In this document: positions 48,201 through 59,627 of the stretch, one piece after another
Numbering within the stretch: the first letter of the stretch is position 1
How the letters are laid out: each line of letters opens with the position of its first letter
Assembly (NCBI GenBank): GCA_004014935.1
Contig: CP025322.1
Coordinates: forward strand, 1,674,001-1,738,000
Direction of reading: 5' to 3'
Origin: Saccharomycopsis malanga
Taxonomy: Eukaryota; Ascomycota; Saccharomycetes; Ascoideales; Saccharomycopsidaceae
DNA length: 64,000 nt
Program-made: the position numbers and the translations under genes
Notes under the pieces: generated by a model
Database searches by the model: none
The model's input: the letters and a program-made list of their open reading frames with translations, nothing else
What the model was told of the DNA's origin: nothing

Positions 48201-50724
48201 CATTTAGACAAACATTTTACAATTTTTAAAGGCATCTCTATACTATATTATATTATACTATACCATATCTTTATGCTAACATTTTTTTTTACAGTTGTTT
48301 CAACATTTTTTGGTCATTTTATTTGGTTTTGGTTTTATTTTATTTTTTTAGGTTCTTCTTTTTGTTTTTATATACTTTATTTTCCAGTTTCAAAGGCTCA
48401 TGGTATTAAACAATAAAAGTAGCATTACGATCTAGCTGTAGAAGTCGTGTTTTCAGGTTACCAGCTTTACTCGGAAATTCAAGCCGGCAATGAGATCCTA
48501 AAATAGAAACAACATCTATGGTCTTGGGGATACATTCAATGGCGTAAATATGTTGAATATTATTGTGGCACTGGGGGTCAAGTTCTGTGTGCACATTTTC
48601 CTACGTTTTGGTTGATATAAGCTTATGACAAACAGGTCAAACAGGTCTTATTGAATTTTCCCATTGTATGCAACATTTATCATCAAAATTGGTATAAGCC
48701 GGGAACCAAAAATAATATTATTACTGCCGTTTTATAAATATATTTCACTGGCATTAAGATCTAAACATCTATAAAAACTACAAACAAAAGTTACTCATAA
48801 AGTAATGATTTTTTTGTTCCTTTTTTTGATATTAAAACTTTACAAACTTGTTTACCATACTAAAGCAAAGTAGATGAGATGGGTGACATTCTTTCTTTCT
48901 ATAATAATGATATATCATGTATGTACGACATAATATTCATTGCAATAAGATGCTTTTTCTGGTGTATTATATTCCATACCTACTGAAAGATCCGGAAAAT
49001 ACATTGAAAAGTTTTTACGTTTAAAAATGGTTAGCAATTCAGTTTATATGGTATAATAATAATAATAATCTTATATTTCAAGCCCAGTACATATCAGTTC
49101 CGTATGTACGCGCTATGTCTAAGGGGACTTGGTAAAACCCAGTGGGAAAAAACCCAAGTGTCCCAGTCATTGTAAACTTCTCGCTGGCTTTTCTGAACAC
49201 CCGATGGGTTGGAAAGTAAGCACTAGACTCTCGTCTAGGTCGTATTTCAGACAGTTGCACTTGCCTGTGGAAACCACGTTCAGTATAGTAAAAGCAGCGA
49301 GTAAAAAAATTCGTTCATAGCTAAAATGGTTCTTTATATTCGTTGTCCTTTTCAGTATTTTACTAAATGAAAAAAAAAAATTTTGTTCGATATTAGAGAT
49401 TAGTTTCAAGGTTTTGATTTAGTCAAACTTCTGAAATAGTTTCTCATTGAGTTGAATGTCATCTGTTTATATCTAAAATTATGCTTCAGAACACATTATA
49501 CAAGCTATAACAAGCGCTGGCGAAGAATCTCGATTTGTTTGTTTTACGTTCCAACAGATAAAGTTCGAAGACAAAGCTTATTGACCGTTAATTGAAGCTA
49601 TAGTTTTTAAAGTCAAGGTTCAAAGCGGGTACTGTTTCGTACTTTAGCTTTAAAAACCATCTTCCATCATTGAAACATTTTTTAAGTGCGAATCTAGAAA
49701 TGCTACAAAACATCGATTGTTTACAAAGTAATAACTCAAAATGAAAACAAAACTGTCAAAGACAAATACAGTTAACCATACAAATGGCCGATAATGAATC
49801 GAATGGACATTATTAATCGATAAATTATAATCTACGGCAATATTGAGGGGAACCAGACGGATGCCTTAGATCAGTTGATTTGCTGTCGAGCCAGTTGGCC
49901 GATCTTTGTCATACGTTTCCTTTTTGGAAAACCAGCCTGGTAACATTACGAATATTTTCCAGTTTATAAAATAATTTACATTGACAAATGAGTTCTTGAA
50001 AAGCTTTGCAGTAGGTGTTACATAATAGTTTTTAGTTTGGCAGATGCCACATGCTTCTTTAATATTCTTCCATAGTTTTTATATGCTACTGTATAACTCC
50101 TTAATTGTACCACTTCAGAAAGGGACAATCGCCCTGGCACCCTCCAAACCTGTGGTGTAGAGTGCCAAATGGTTAATCGGAGCATTTTCGATTGTCAAGT
50201 GTTTCAGCCCCTGTTCAGCGCGTTATTTCCTCATTCTGCATAGTGATTGGCCCTTTGACCAACACCCTGCTTTGAAGCTATTCTTAAGCTTTTTCGGTCA
50301 GATTTTGCCCTTGGCAGAGAGGGCGCCTTGGTACTTTTTTTTTCTCAGTACAGTTCTGGCGCACTTTCCCTTACTAACCCTTTACTAAGTATTGTGCGGT
50401 GTATGGTGTTAAGTGTTTTACTTTTTCTTCGTGTTTTGCTTCTTTTATTTTTTAATTTTCTACAGTATAGGCTTTTACTATTATTTGCACTCGTTTGAAG
50501 TAGTTGTGTCGTTATTCGCATAATATTTCAGTCGTTGCTGACAAACTAACTCTGGTAACCATTTTTTTGTTTTTGCTTTTGGCTGCTTTTCCGAGTTTTA
50601 GATAAATAGATTGAGTGACATTCTCTTGCTATTGTCATTTCCATCCAGATCTGTGCTTTGATAATAAATTTTTCGCGCAAGACAATCAAAGGAGAGTTGA
50701 TAACACGCCGTTTAGTCGTTTATA
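48201..50724. other. 2.5-kb intergenic region MET30/RSR1 with SINE-like copy 3
   Basis: Contains the 3' end of MET30, repeat copy 3 (about 49054-49306) and the RSR1 promoter. The last 700 bp is T-rich with a TTTTTTTTTCTC run at 50336-50346. No other gene is evident. Confidence 0.5.
49054..49306 (-). mobile_element. SINE-like repeat copy 3, 5'-truncated
   Basis: Minus orientation. It begins just downstream of where the tRNA-like head ends in copy 2 (minus-strand TTTTACTCGCTGCTTTTACTATACTGAACG...) and ends in a short (ATT)n tail of about five units (49054-49069). It is nearly identical to copy 4 over about 215 bp. No clean target-site duplication is visible: a 9-bp AAAATGGTT occurs at 49024-49032 and 49323-49331, but unexplained filler separates it from the element on both sides, so I treat it as uncertain. 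Confidence 0.72.
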
Positions 50725-51467
50725 ATGAGAGGTAAGTTATAGATCGTTTTATTGCCATATGAGCTACTCGTGCTAACATTTCAGATTACAAATTAGTGGT
50801 TTTAGGTGCCGGTGGTGTGGGAAAGTCTTCCATCACTGTGCAGTTTGTTCAGGGCGTATACTTTGAGTCCTATGATCCTACTATTGAAGACTCGTATCGT
50901 AAACAAGTAGAAGTTGATGGAAAAACGGTTGAGCTTGAAATCTTAGATACCGCTGGTGTCGCGCAATTCACTGCAATGAGAGAATTATACATAAAGTCTG
51001 GTAAAGGCTTTTTGCTCGTGTATTCTGTTACTGACGAAAACTCATTGAAGGAACTTTTGGCACTACGCGAACAGGTGTTAAGAATCAAAGACTCACAGAG
51101 TGTACCAATGGTACTTATTGGAAACAAGTGCGATTTGAATAATGAAAGAGTTTTAAGTCCTCAAGACGGTATAAACGTTTCTCAACAGTGGGGAAGAGTA
51201 CCATTCTACGAAACAAGTGCTAGAGTCAAGACTAACGTAGAAGAAGCTTTTATTGATGTCATCAGACAGATTATGTTGAAAGAAATGCAGTCACCCACAA
51301 ATGATAGCCACCAAATACCGGCATTGCCGCCATTGGCTTCCAAACAACAATCTAGGGCAGGAAGAGAATCATCTAATACCACCGATGCCAGACCTTCAGC
51401 ACAAAAGAAAAAATCAACTGCTAATCTTCAGAAAAAAAAGAAGAAGAAGAATTGTGTCATCTTGTAA
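50725..51467 (+). CDS. RSR1: Ras-family GTPase Rsr1/Bud1 (spliced)
   Basis: Directs bud-site selection and hyphal guidance at the plasma membrane, signalling to Cdc24/Bem1. Exon 1 is 7 nt (50725-50731, ATGAGAG); intron 50732-50784 (53 nt, GTAAGT donor, TGCTAACA branch, TTCAG acceptor); exon 2 50785-51467; 229 residues. The spliced start [18 protein letters not shown] matches Rsr1 exactly; P-loop GAGGVGKS at 10-17, effector loop [20 protein letters not shown] (Rap/Rsr1-type, lacking Gln61), NKCD and ETSA. A lysine-rich stretch before the CaaX box CVIL suits geranylgeranylation and membrane targeting. Starting at a GTG inside exon 2 would lose the N-terminus, so the intron is firm. Confidence 0.96.
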
Positions 51468-52563
51468 GGCCTGCCATTCTTATCGTATTAATGTTTTAAG
51501 TATATCTTCTTTTTTAAAATATCATACATGTCTGTTGTTTTATGTCAACCTTTTTATACATTTTCTTGGCTAATGCTTCTCTTCATACACCTGAATTCTT
51601 TTTTACCGATATGTCGACTTTTCATGTTTTAGCTTCGATATTCTATATTTTTCTTATTTTCACGCTTTGTTTACTCTTGATTCACTAGTCCTGTCTTTTT
51701 TTTAATTTTTTTGCCTTTTTTTCCAGTCTCTGACTCAACTTGTTTAATTACTCGATACTCTTGCTCTTATTCTTGTTCTTGTTATTGTTTTTCCCTTTTT
51801 TTTTTTTCTTTTTTTGTTTATTCGTGATAGTCATTATAGTAATTATGAAAATTACAGTTATTATTGTAGCAAGTTATCATAGTAATTGTGGCAGTTATAG
51901 TAATCATACTAATTATAGTAATGATCAACTTAACCACTTTTTCATTTTAGTTTTATCCATTTGGTATTACTTATTCGCGAAAAGTTTTACAAGTACACTT
52001 GTTCACAATACGGTTAGCATTAGCGCGATCATTACAGTCTATATAGTGACTTAAGTCTTCAATATTACATCTTCTGGAGAACCTTAACATTTAACTTGTT
52101 TCCATTTCACATGATACAGGGCTTCCAAGCTCTAATCGCATCCACACTACACTGAACTCTTTCAACTTAAAAAAGATGTTTCGCGTAATACCGGGTAACC
52201 TATTATTTTGGCGATTTTCGTTATGAGCCCCATCAATTTTTCCCCGATATGGAAGGTTTATTGTTTACTTTGAGAATCAAAAGTTTTTATACTGCTCAAC
52301 GATGATACAGAACAAAAACATTCGTTTACGCTTGCTTTTTTGCTATTTGACGCTGTTGTTTTCTGTTGTTTATAAACCTTGTGTGATAGTTTTACTTGTT
52401 CTTTCCAAGTTCACTTTCACTTAGTTGCAATTGAGATACTGAAGAAGTTATATTGTTGCTGTCCCGTTTTCATTAGATACACTACCAGGAGACATATATG
52501 GAGACATCTGGTGAGAAGTTAAGAGCAAATATAACAACCAGTTAACATATACTGAGAATTACA
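51468..52563. other. Intergenic region RSR1/HST3
   Basis: 1.1 kb: T-rich RSR1 3' region (poly-T tracts near 51690-51815), a stretch of near-repeats of ATAGTAAT (51835-51925), then the HST3 promoter. No gene recognised. Confidence 0.45.
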
Positions 52564-54039
52564 ATGCATTGTTTAAATCTTAAATCAGAAGACCCCTTGG
52601 TGAGAATTAAGCTTACAGAGGCTACTAAATGCGTCTCTAACAGCAAGAAGATGGTTGTTCTTACAGGAGCTGGTATATCCTGTAATGCTGGGATTCCCGA
52701 TTTTAGGTCGACCAATGGGCTTTATAATATGGTAAAGGCGAAACATCCAAATGCTGTTGTTAAGGGAAAGGATTTATTCGACATATCGTTATTTAGAAGT
52801 GAAGCCACGTTGCAGGTGTTTGCAACGTTCATGGAATCGCTCTACGGTCACACCACACAAGCAACCCCCACTGAAACGCACAGATTTATCAAATATTTGA
52901 AACGGAAAAACAAGTTACTTAGATGTTACACACAGAATATCGATGCAATAGAACGGAAACTACAGTTGAATACCGGTGTCATTGACGGCGAGGTCCCGAA
53001 CTTCAAGAAGCATTGGAAAAACTTGGACGTCGTTCAACTTCATGGGGATTTGAATTATCTCACTTGCTCCAACTGTTTGAAAAACTACGACTGGTCACCT
53101 GAGTACCGGGAAGTCTTGGCTAATGGCGAAGTTCCTGATTGTCCAGCGTGCGTGTCTACGTTTAATATTAGAATCGCCAATGGTAAGAGAGCATCTTCAT
53201 CTACAGTAGGTTTTCTCAGACCAAGCATTGTTCTCTATGGAGAAAATCATCCAAACTCAGAAAGTATTTCTAAAGGTTTAAGTATGGACATTCGCACCCG
53301 TCCTGATTGTTTGATTATTTTCGGCACTTCTTTAAAGGTGGACGGAGTCAAAAAATTAGTGAAAACCTTGGCAAAAGAAATACATGACAAAAATGGTAAA
53401 GTGATATTTGTGAACAAGACCAAACCTTCAACATGCTGGAGTGATCTGATTGATTATTTCATTGAAAGTGATTGCGATTCTTGGGTTAAATTTTTGAAAC
53501 ATCAAATTCCGGACCTTTTCCTTACCCAAATGGAGTTGGAACAAATGAAACTTGCCAAAAGAACACAATCAAACCATACTGCAAATAAAAAAAATATACT
53601 CTTAACTCCACCACCAACCCCTAGTGGCAGAAAACCGATACAGGATGTGATGCATGATAGTTCTAAAGCTAATAAGAATCTTCGTGAAAAGTTACAAAAT
53701 TGCAAAGAATTACCTCTGCCTGAGTTCTCCCCGTTGAAACATGATAGAATAATTGATCTTACATTGGATAGTAACCAGGCGCGCAAAATCAAGCAAGATC
53801 TTTGCAAGTTTGCAAACAAAGCTCCAAAACTTGAGCCGAAGAAAATAACAAAAACACAGTCACGGCCAACAAAAAGATTAACAAAACTTAAAAGTCCCTC
53901 CAAAGCAAAACCTTTGAAGACACAAACGTCTGTGCTAACCGCCAAAGATGTGAATAAGAGATTAACACGGACAAGTTCTAAAGCCGCTTTGTTGGCAAAC
54001 ATTAATGACAAAGAAAACATATTGAAAGTTGTTCTATAA
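52564..54039 (+). CDS. HST3: Sirtuin Hst3/Hst4-type histone deacetylase
   Basis: NAD-dependent deacetylase that removes acetyl from histone H3 Lys56 after S phase; nuclear. 491 residues. The catalytic core spans about 25-325: NAD-binding GAGISCNAGIPDFRS at 35-49, CYTQNID, catalytic His in LHGDL, zinc ligands in CSNC and CPAC, and the cofactor-binding IFGTSLKVDGV. A TTPTETHRF-like loop (TPTETH) and long zinc loop fit the Hst3/Hst4 branch. The C-terminal 165 residues are basic and low complexity, with a TPPPTPSGRKP motif that could be phosphorylated by CDK for SCF-mediated turnover (known for S. cerevisiae Hst3, inferred here). ATG at 52564. Confidence 0.93.
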   Translation: MHCLNLKSEDPLVRIKLTEATKCVSNSKKMVVLTGAGISCNAGIPDFRSTNGLYNMVKAKHPNAVVKGKDLFDISLFRSEATLQVFATFMESLYGHTTQATPTETHRFIKYLKRKNKLLRCYTQNIDAIERKLQLNTGVIDGEVPNFKKHWKNLDVVQLHGDLNYLTCSNCLKNYDWSPEYREVLANGEVPDCPACVSTFNIRIANGKRASSSTVGFLRPSIVLYGENHPNSESISKGLSMDIRTRPDCLIIFGTSLKVDGVKKLVKTLAKEIHDKNGKVIFVNKTKPSTCWSDLIDYFIESDCDSWVKFLKHQIPDLFLTQMELEQMKLAKRTQSNHTANKKNILLTPPPTPSGRKPIQDVMHDSSKANKNLREKLQNCKELPLPEFSPLKHDRIIDLTLDSNQARKIKQDLCKFANKAPKLEPKKITKTQSRPTKRLTKLKSPSKAKPLKTQTSVLTAKDVNKRLTRTSSKAALLANINDKENILKVVL

Positions 54040-55006
54040 GCATAATGTCTGTCATTTTACCGTTTTTCGAAATATGTATTATTAGACGATTGATGATCTA
54101 TTGTTTTCGTTTTGCCTTTTCATATTGTTTGTTGTTCTTAATGTTTTTCTAAATTTTGTACTATTTTCTTATACTGCTAATGTTGTGATGCTTTTGCTTT
54201 TACCTTAATCGACACTTTCTATTCTGTTTATAGATATGTGTCTGTTAATATACCTGATTATATTATTTTTTAAAATCCCTTGGATAAAGCTCAACGGATT
54301 TTGTACTTAATATCGCACTCAGTATCTTGTCTAGTACTTTTTCATATTATTATTTAATTTTACATATTTAAATGTGCTAATAGTTTTTCCATAAAATTTG
54401 TTATCAGCATTCTTATTTTATTTACACAGGTATCACCTGGAGCTTTTTTACTAATTTCATATATCTTTGGAAATTATTCTGAATTCAAACATTCAAAAAT
54501 GTTTTTAAATTATTGAAAAATTTACCTTTGAATTGCGTTTTTTTTTCTTTTTTTCATGATTCATACCAACATTCAAGCGATGATTCCACAACCATTAAGC
54601 TCAAAAAACTTCTTCGATTTTGAATTTAATTGTGAAAAACTAATAATAGAATCTACTAAGAGTCGTTGTTTGTCAAGTTGCCTTCTCATACACTTATTGT
54701 ACTTAAAGTACGCCCCCACCTTCCCCATTCAGACTCACTCCAATTGCGGAGGGCAAGTCCGCCTGAAAATTAATTTTCCATACAAGACATCTCATCTTCC
54801 CAGAATCTCGGGTGCTTCCTATTTAGCGTCATTGTAAAATTGCCATTTTTATCCATCACCCCCAGTAGATACTCTTTTTTTAGCTATTATTTGTGATTTC
54901 GTGAGTACGGCTAGAAAACATTTGAGTTATAAACGTCTCATTGAGAATTAGTCACTGAAAGCCGTGATATTTGCATCCATACTTCGACTATAGAAACAGG
55001 CCAACC
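54040..55006. other. Intergenic region HST3/MTM1
   Basis: 967 bp, strongly AT-rich. A 93-codon ATG frame at 54556-54837 has no recognisable similarity. No repeat seen. Confidence 0.45.
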
Positions 55007-56248
55007 ATGGCATCTTCCAGTGACACATATGAAATTACAGCATTTCAACGAATGCTTAGTGCTTGTGCTGGCTCGATTATTAACTCATTTGCGGTTACGC
55101 CGTTTGATGTGGTAAGAATCAGACTACAACAACAGCAATTGCTAAGTCCTTCTGGTGCAGTGGCAATGCCAAAAAACTGCTGTCGTACACAGACAGTGTT
55201 TTGGCTATCTCCCATTGACTGCTCCCATCCATGTGCCACAGTTGAATCAGCAACATTGAAGCTCACTGGCACTTGGCAAGGGTTAAAATTCATAGGTCTC
55301 AACGAGGGCATCACCACTCTTTGGCGTGGTGTCTCGCTTGCTTTGTTCATCGCTATCCCAGCCAATATGGTTTACTTTGCAGGTTATGATCATTTGAAAG
55401 TAAACTCGCCAGTTGCCCAATTTTGGCCAGCAGCAAACCCACTCTTTGCTGGCGCATTGGCTAGAACTTTTGCAGTTATCACTATAGCACCTATAGAGTT
55501 GGTAAAGACACGATTACAAGCTATGCCTGTCAGCAAAGAAAACAAAAAGGCGCTTGTGAACTTATTAGGCGACACCAAACGCATGGTGCAACATAGTGGG
55601 ATTGGTTCTTTATTCAAAGGTTTGCAATTGACATTATGGAGAGATGTTCCTTTTTCAGCTATATATTGGCTATCATATGAATATTTTAAAACGAGAATTG
55701 CTACAATGAATTCTAGATTCCAGAAAACATGGTATAGTTCTGGTGACACTGGTGAAAAACGATCCAGTAATGATGTTGCCCTTGTTTCTTTCCTCTCCGG
55801 TTCCGTGTCTGGTACTATTGCTGCAATTTGTACTAATCCGTTCGATGTAGGCAAAACAAGATTGCAAGTAAGTGTAGATGCAGCTAAAGATAACTGTTCA
55901 AACGAGCCTGTGGAGCCTCGAACTGGTATCAAACCAGGTAGAAATACACTTGCGGGCTCTTCACCTTCCTCATTAGCTGCACCACAGCCTCATCCACCAT
56001 CTCAACATCCTAACATGTTCCGTTTTTTGGTGGATATCGCTAAAAATGAAGGTTTTTCTGCCTTATATACTGGTTTAACACCACGTATCTTGAAAATCGC
56101 GCCATCTTGTGCAGTGATGATTTCGTCTTACGAAATATCAAAGAATTACTTCTACAATAGATCAATAGAGTCTTCAAAAGAAGAGGATAATGGGACACAG
56201 CCCATCCGTGTCCTCAACAATAACTTGAATAATTCGAAGTTTGATTAG
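55007..56248 (+). CDS. MTM1: Mitochondrial carrier Mtm1
   Basis: A mitochondrial inner-membrane carrier. Yeast Mtm1 and human SLC25A39/40 support manganese loading of Sod2; the mammalian proteins import glutathione. 413 residues, longer than most carriers. Three repeats with signatures TPFDVVRIRLQQ (about 36), APIELVKTRLQ (about 160) and NPFDVGKTRLQ (about 280). The matrix loop after the first repeat holds several cysteines (NCCRTQ, DCSHPC), matching the Cys-bearing loop of Mtm1. A Pro/His/Ser-rich insertion lies near 320-335. The frame opens at TTG; ATG 55007 (MASSSDTYEI) is used. Confidence 0.92.
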   Translation: MASSSDTYEITAFQRMLSACAGSIINSFAVTPFDVVRIRLQQQQLLSPSGAVAMPKNCCRTQTVFWLSPIDCSHPCATVESATLKLTGTWQGLKFIGLNEGITTLWRGVSLALFIAIPANMVYFAGYDHLKVNSPVAQFWPAANPLFAGALARTFAVITIAPIELVKTRLQAMPVSKENKKALVNLLGDTKRMVQHSGIGSLFKGLQLTLWRDVPFSAIYWLSYEYFKTRIATMNSRFQKTWYSSGDTGEKRSSNDVALVSFLSGSVSGTIAAICTNPFDVGKTRLQVSVDAAKDNCSNEPVEPRTGIKPGRNTLAGSSPSSLAAPQPHPPSQHPNMFRFLVDIAKNEGFSALYTGLTPRILKIAPSCAVMISSYEISKNYFYNRSIESSKEEDNGTQPIRVLNNNLNNSKFD

Positions 56249-56858
56249 TATCGACTATTTAAATTTCAAGCAGTGTTAGACATGTTAAAGTCACTTGAAA
56301 TAACCAATTAAAACTGTTTTCCCTAATAGGCATGTATACCTCTCGCATTATATAAATTTATAATTTTTTTATCCTTTTCCTTTTTCCCTTGCCTGATGTT
56401 CTCTACTATATGCTACATTTAAAGGCTGTTTACTTGCTTTTCTTTTCCTTAACTCTTCGAATACGATTTTCATGTCCCATTTCTCTTCTCCCTGCTCATT
56501 TGCCAAAAGGCTGCTCATTGCATTACTGTCGTCTGTCGTCTTTCATTCGGAAGACGAAAGTTATTGTATTATAGTATACATTTGTTGTTTCTGTTTGCTG
56601 CATATAGTTTCCAGTATAAGAACATGTCTGTATATAGACAATTTTACGTGTACTGCCTTGTAAAGCATTTTTTTGTAAGAAAATAGATATAGAAAATTCA
56701 TAAAACTAAGTACTTTTGATTTCTCTGTTGAATTATTGTTCAACTTTTTTTTTACTAAAAGATTGCATTAAAAAGCAAAAACTCTAAGATATTTAGAACA
56801 AAAATGCCATAACGTGTTAATTGAGATCTAATAATATTCAGCTTAAAAATGCAAACAA
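56249..56858. other. Convergent intergenic region
   Basis: 610 bp between MTM1 (+) and the Pil1-like gene (-). AT-rich with T runs; no gene. Confidence 0.45.
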
Positions 56859-58034
56859 TCAATTCCACTGTTCGTGCAAATTCAAACTAGTAGGTCTCAC
56901 TCCAATCAAATCTGTGTTTATAGGCTCTGGCTTCAACTCTTGTAACTCATGTTTTGCTATGTTTGAGTTTCTGGAGTCATGTTTATCAGGAATCTTCATA
57001 TTTTCTACTTCATTAGCCATATTACTAAAAACACCACTATTTTCAGGAACTGAAAATTGGGGTCTTTCATTCTTTTTCGAATCCGGAACATTGTACTCGA
57101 CATTACCACGAGAACCCGGATGGTTTAATTTTTGTGAATTGGCAGTGTTTGGGGCAGCATCAGAGTTTCCGGCTGTTGCAATCTCCACAAATTTTGTGAG
57201 TTCAGGTTTTCGTCCGTCTCTAGCATTCACAAAAACCTTACTATCATATCTTGAGTTGGCTGATCCACTAGGGCTATAGTTGTTATAATAACTGGTAGGG
57301 TATCCTGCCTGAAGTTGGCTGCTACTAGGCGGAAACTGATAGTTTCTGACAAAATCTGGCACTAGCCTTGTGTTTGGAGGTAGAATGAACAATTGTTTTT
57401 GCAAAGGACTAGGGGAGCCGCTGCTGGTCGCTAGTGTGTATTCGAAAAAGGATTTAGTGCATTGCTTATACTTATAAGACGTGTTTTGGAAAGTGATCAG
57501 ATAATCTATTATTGCACATTTCAAATGAGCATTGATTGCTTTCAAGTAATGGTCTTCGCTGAGTGCTAAGTCGCCCTCGAAGGTCTCTAAATTCTCTTTC
57601 ATAATTGGGATATGGTGTGTATTGGTTACTTTACCCTCTGCTGCTTTAATCTTATGAACTAGTTTGTCCCTTTTATGTCTGATTTCAATATTTTTCCTTT
57701 CCCGTTTATACACATTGAGAAATTGGACTTTAAGACTTTCTTGTTTTTGCAGCAGTTCATCTTTAGCAACTCTTTCGCACTCCAAACATTTCAAAAACTC
57801 CATCACCAACTGCGAGCTATCCTCCCAAGGCAGTTTTGAGGCCCACTGGTTGAAATCTTTGATAAATTCTTCCTCATAGTGTAAAAGCTTTTTTTGAATC
57901 CGAATCAATTTAGACAATTTTCCACTCAATGTGTGTGTACTGACTTTCTCAGCGCCGTAAAATTTGTTGATTACTACGTTCAAAGGATTGCTACTTGCCG
58001 TAGCAGGTGTGCTTTTCGTTTGAGGCCCTTGCAT
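56859..58034 (-). CDS. Pil1/Lsp1-family BAR-domain (eisosome-like) protein
   Basis: A 391-residue cytosolic protein resembling eisosome core proteins that shape furrow-like plasma-membrane domains by binding PI(4,5)P2. The BAR-like region (about 35-210) aligns by eye with Pil1: LSGKLSKLIRIQKKLL to LSRKLSQLVKIEKNVL, a charged RHKRDKLVHKI to RDRKDKITDKI, then a LETFEGDLALSEDHYLKAINAHLKC helix. The C-terminal half is Ser/Asn/Pro-rich and disordered. It is divergent from Pil1 and Lsp1 and may be a third family member, like fission-yeast Meu14; that is inference. The frame continues upstream without ATG to about 58150, so an upstream exon or later start is possible; ATG 58034 (MQGPQTK) is the first. 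Confidence 0.68.
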   Translation of the reverse strand: MQGPQTKSTPATASSNPLNVVINKFYGAEKVSTHTLSGKLSKLIRIQKKLLHYEEEFIKDFNQWASKLPWEDSSQLVMEFLKCLECERVAKDELLQKQESLKVQFLNVYKRERKNIEIRHKRDKLVHKIKAAEGKVTNTHHIPIMKENLETFEGDLALSEDHYLKAINAHLKCAIIDYLITFQNTSYKYKQCTKSFFEYTLATSSGSPSPLQKQLFILPPNTRLVPDFVRNYQFPPSSSQLQAGYPTSYYNNYSPSGSANSRYDSKVFVNARDGRKPELTKFVEIATAGNSDAAPNTANSQKLNHPGSRGNVEYNVPDSKKNERPQFSVPENSGVFSNMANEVENMKIPDKHDSRNSNIAKHELQELKPEPINTDLIGVRPTSLNLHEQWN

Positions 58035-58773
58035 AGGTAAAATTCCATGGTTAAATTGAAGGGCTTTCGAAGTCAAAGTATGTGGTGAACTGCCCAGGTT
58101 AGGATTACCTTCGACCCTTTGAACATGGATCTCTCCAGGCCCATACCTTGATTGTTAGTTCTCCGGGACAGTTTTCTACGCAATTAATTCACGATCAACA
58201 TACCGTTGCATTGCTAAAATTATTCACCAAGGTTCTTATTTCTTTCATAGTATTGACTGTGCAAAGCGAGTAATTGTTGATTTAATCTTGATATAATCTA
58301 TCAAGGTGTGTGACGACAGGCATGTTGGGTACAAATAGCAGCATGCATGCGCTTGCAGGGCTATTGCCAGTAGAGATGAAAATTACTACTTGAAGAAAAT
58401 TATAAGACCAAATTCAATGAAATGTGAGCTTCCTCTACTTGAACGTTACCGGAAAAATCGAAAATACATATTCTGTTACATAAAAACTGGTTCAGAGCGC
58501 CTGTAACTCAAGTGTGACCAATTTGATTAATCATTTGAAAATCACTGTGAAAAGACAAATTATGAAAAACTTCAAAATGCTTTTTGCCAGAAAAATGAAC
58601 AAGAAAAAAATAGGGATACAATTGTATTTAACTGAAAAAGATACAATTGCTACAAGATATGTGTTCTTTTCTTTTATTTCTGTGTCAAGACCTATCGAAC
58701 AATTGAAATCACATACAAAGAATTAGCTGAACAAATATGACATATACATAGGAGATTTCCTTACCATGATTAC
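58035..58773. other. Intergenic region, Pil1-like gene / MICOS gene
   Basis: 739 bp. The first 120 bp stays open in the Pil1-like frame. A 70-codon frame at 58514-58726 is unrecognised. No repeats. Confidence 0.4.
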
Positions 58774-59627
58774 TCACTTTTTACGAGAACTGTCTTCATC
58801 AATATTCAAACCGGTAACCGAGGCAACAATCAGTCTGCAACGGTTGATAAGGCTTTCTATACTAGATCTGGCATCGTTTGCGGTAGCCTCTGCGCTGACA
58901 ATGCTATTATCAACCTTCTTGACAATAATATCTTGAGCTTCAGTGATAGCAGGAATATTTTGCTTCTCCAACTTGTATGCAAATTTGGAGGTATTGTTAA
59001 AAGTAGAAGGCAACGCCCATTTGAAAGCAACCAAACCTAAAGCCACTGGAGCCGTAACTCTAAGCAATATATTTTTTCTACGAGCAATTATAGAGCCTGT
59101 GAGAGCAGCAGTAACAATATAGAGCCCTCCAGGAAGCAAACGTTCTCTTTTGTCGTGCAAACTAGCAATAGTTCCAGTAAATTTGTGTTCTACATTGTAA
59201 TAATCGGCGGCCACACCACTAGCAGATGCTTCAACAGAGTTTACAACCTTTACAGAAGATTGCCTAAGGCTATTGAAAAACTTTTCAAATGTTGGTGGTG
59301 ACCGGACAGATATTCCATCAATCAATTTATTTGGTCCTAATGATTCAATCTCAGAAGCCGATGCTGGGACAATTGTGCCTGGAATAGGGGTAACGTTTTC
59401 ATCATCCTCATAAAATTTTCTTTTCTTTGGTAATGTTAGATTCCCGTTAAGATCCTTCTTTCACCAAATCAGTTGCTCATACTTACTGGTTCGTTATGAA
59501 CGGTTCCGCTTTGAAGATACCCCAAGGCGATCGCACCTGGTAAGGCAAACTAAATTGTTAGTTGCATTGTACAGTACATGAACTCTCCATTTATACCCAC
59601 TTTTATTGACCTAGCTAAAGCCGCCAT
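58774..59627 (-). CDS. MICOS complex subunit, Mic26/Mic27 (apolipoprotein O) type, spliced
   Basis: A mitochondrial inner-membrane protein of the cristae-junction complex. Three exons: 59627-59597, 59536-59487 and 59424-58774; introns 59596-59537 (60 nt, GTATAA donor, CAACTAACA branch, ACCAG acceptor) and 59486-59425 (62 nt, GTAAGT donor, TCTAACA branch, AAAG acceptor); 243 residues. Splicing gives MAALARSIKVGAIALGYLQSGTVHNEP followed by KRKFYEDDENVTPIPGTIVP, the acidic FYEDD-VTPIPG-type segment seen near the start of this family. The core holds two membrane-spanning stretches (GGLYIVTAALTGSII and VTAPVALGLVAFKWALP) near 120-165, typical of ApoO/MICOS. Intron 1 is less certain than intron 2. 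Confidence 0.78.
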
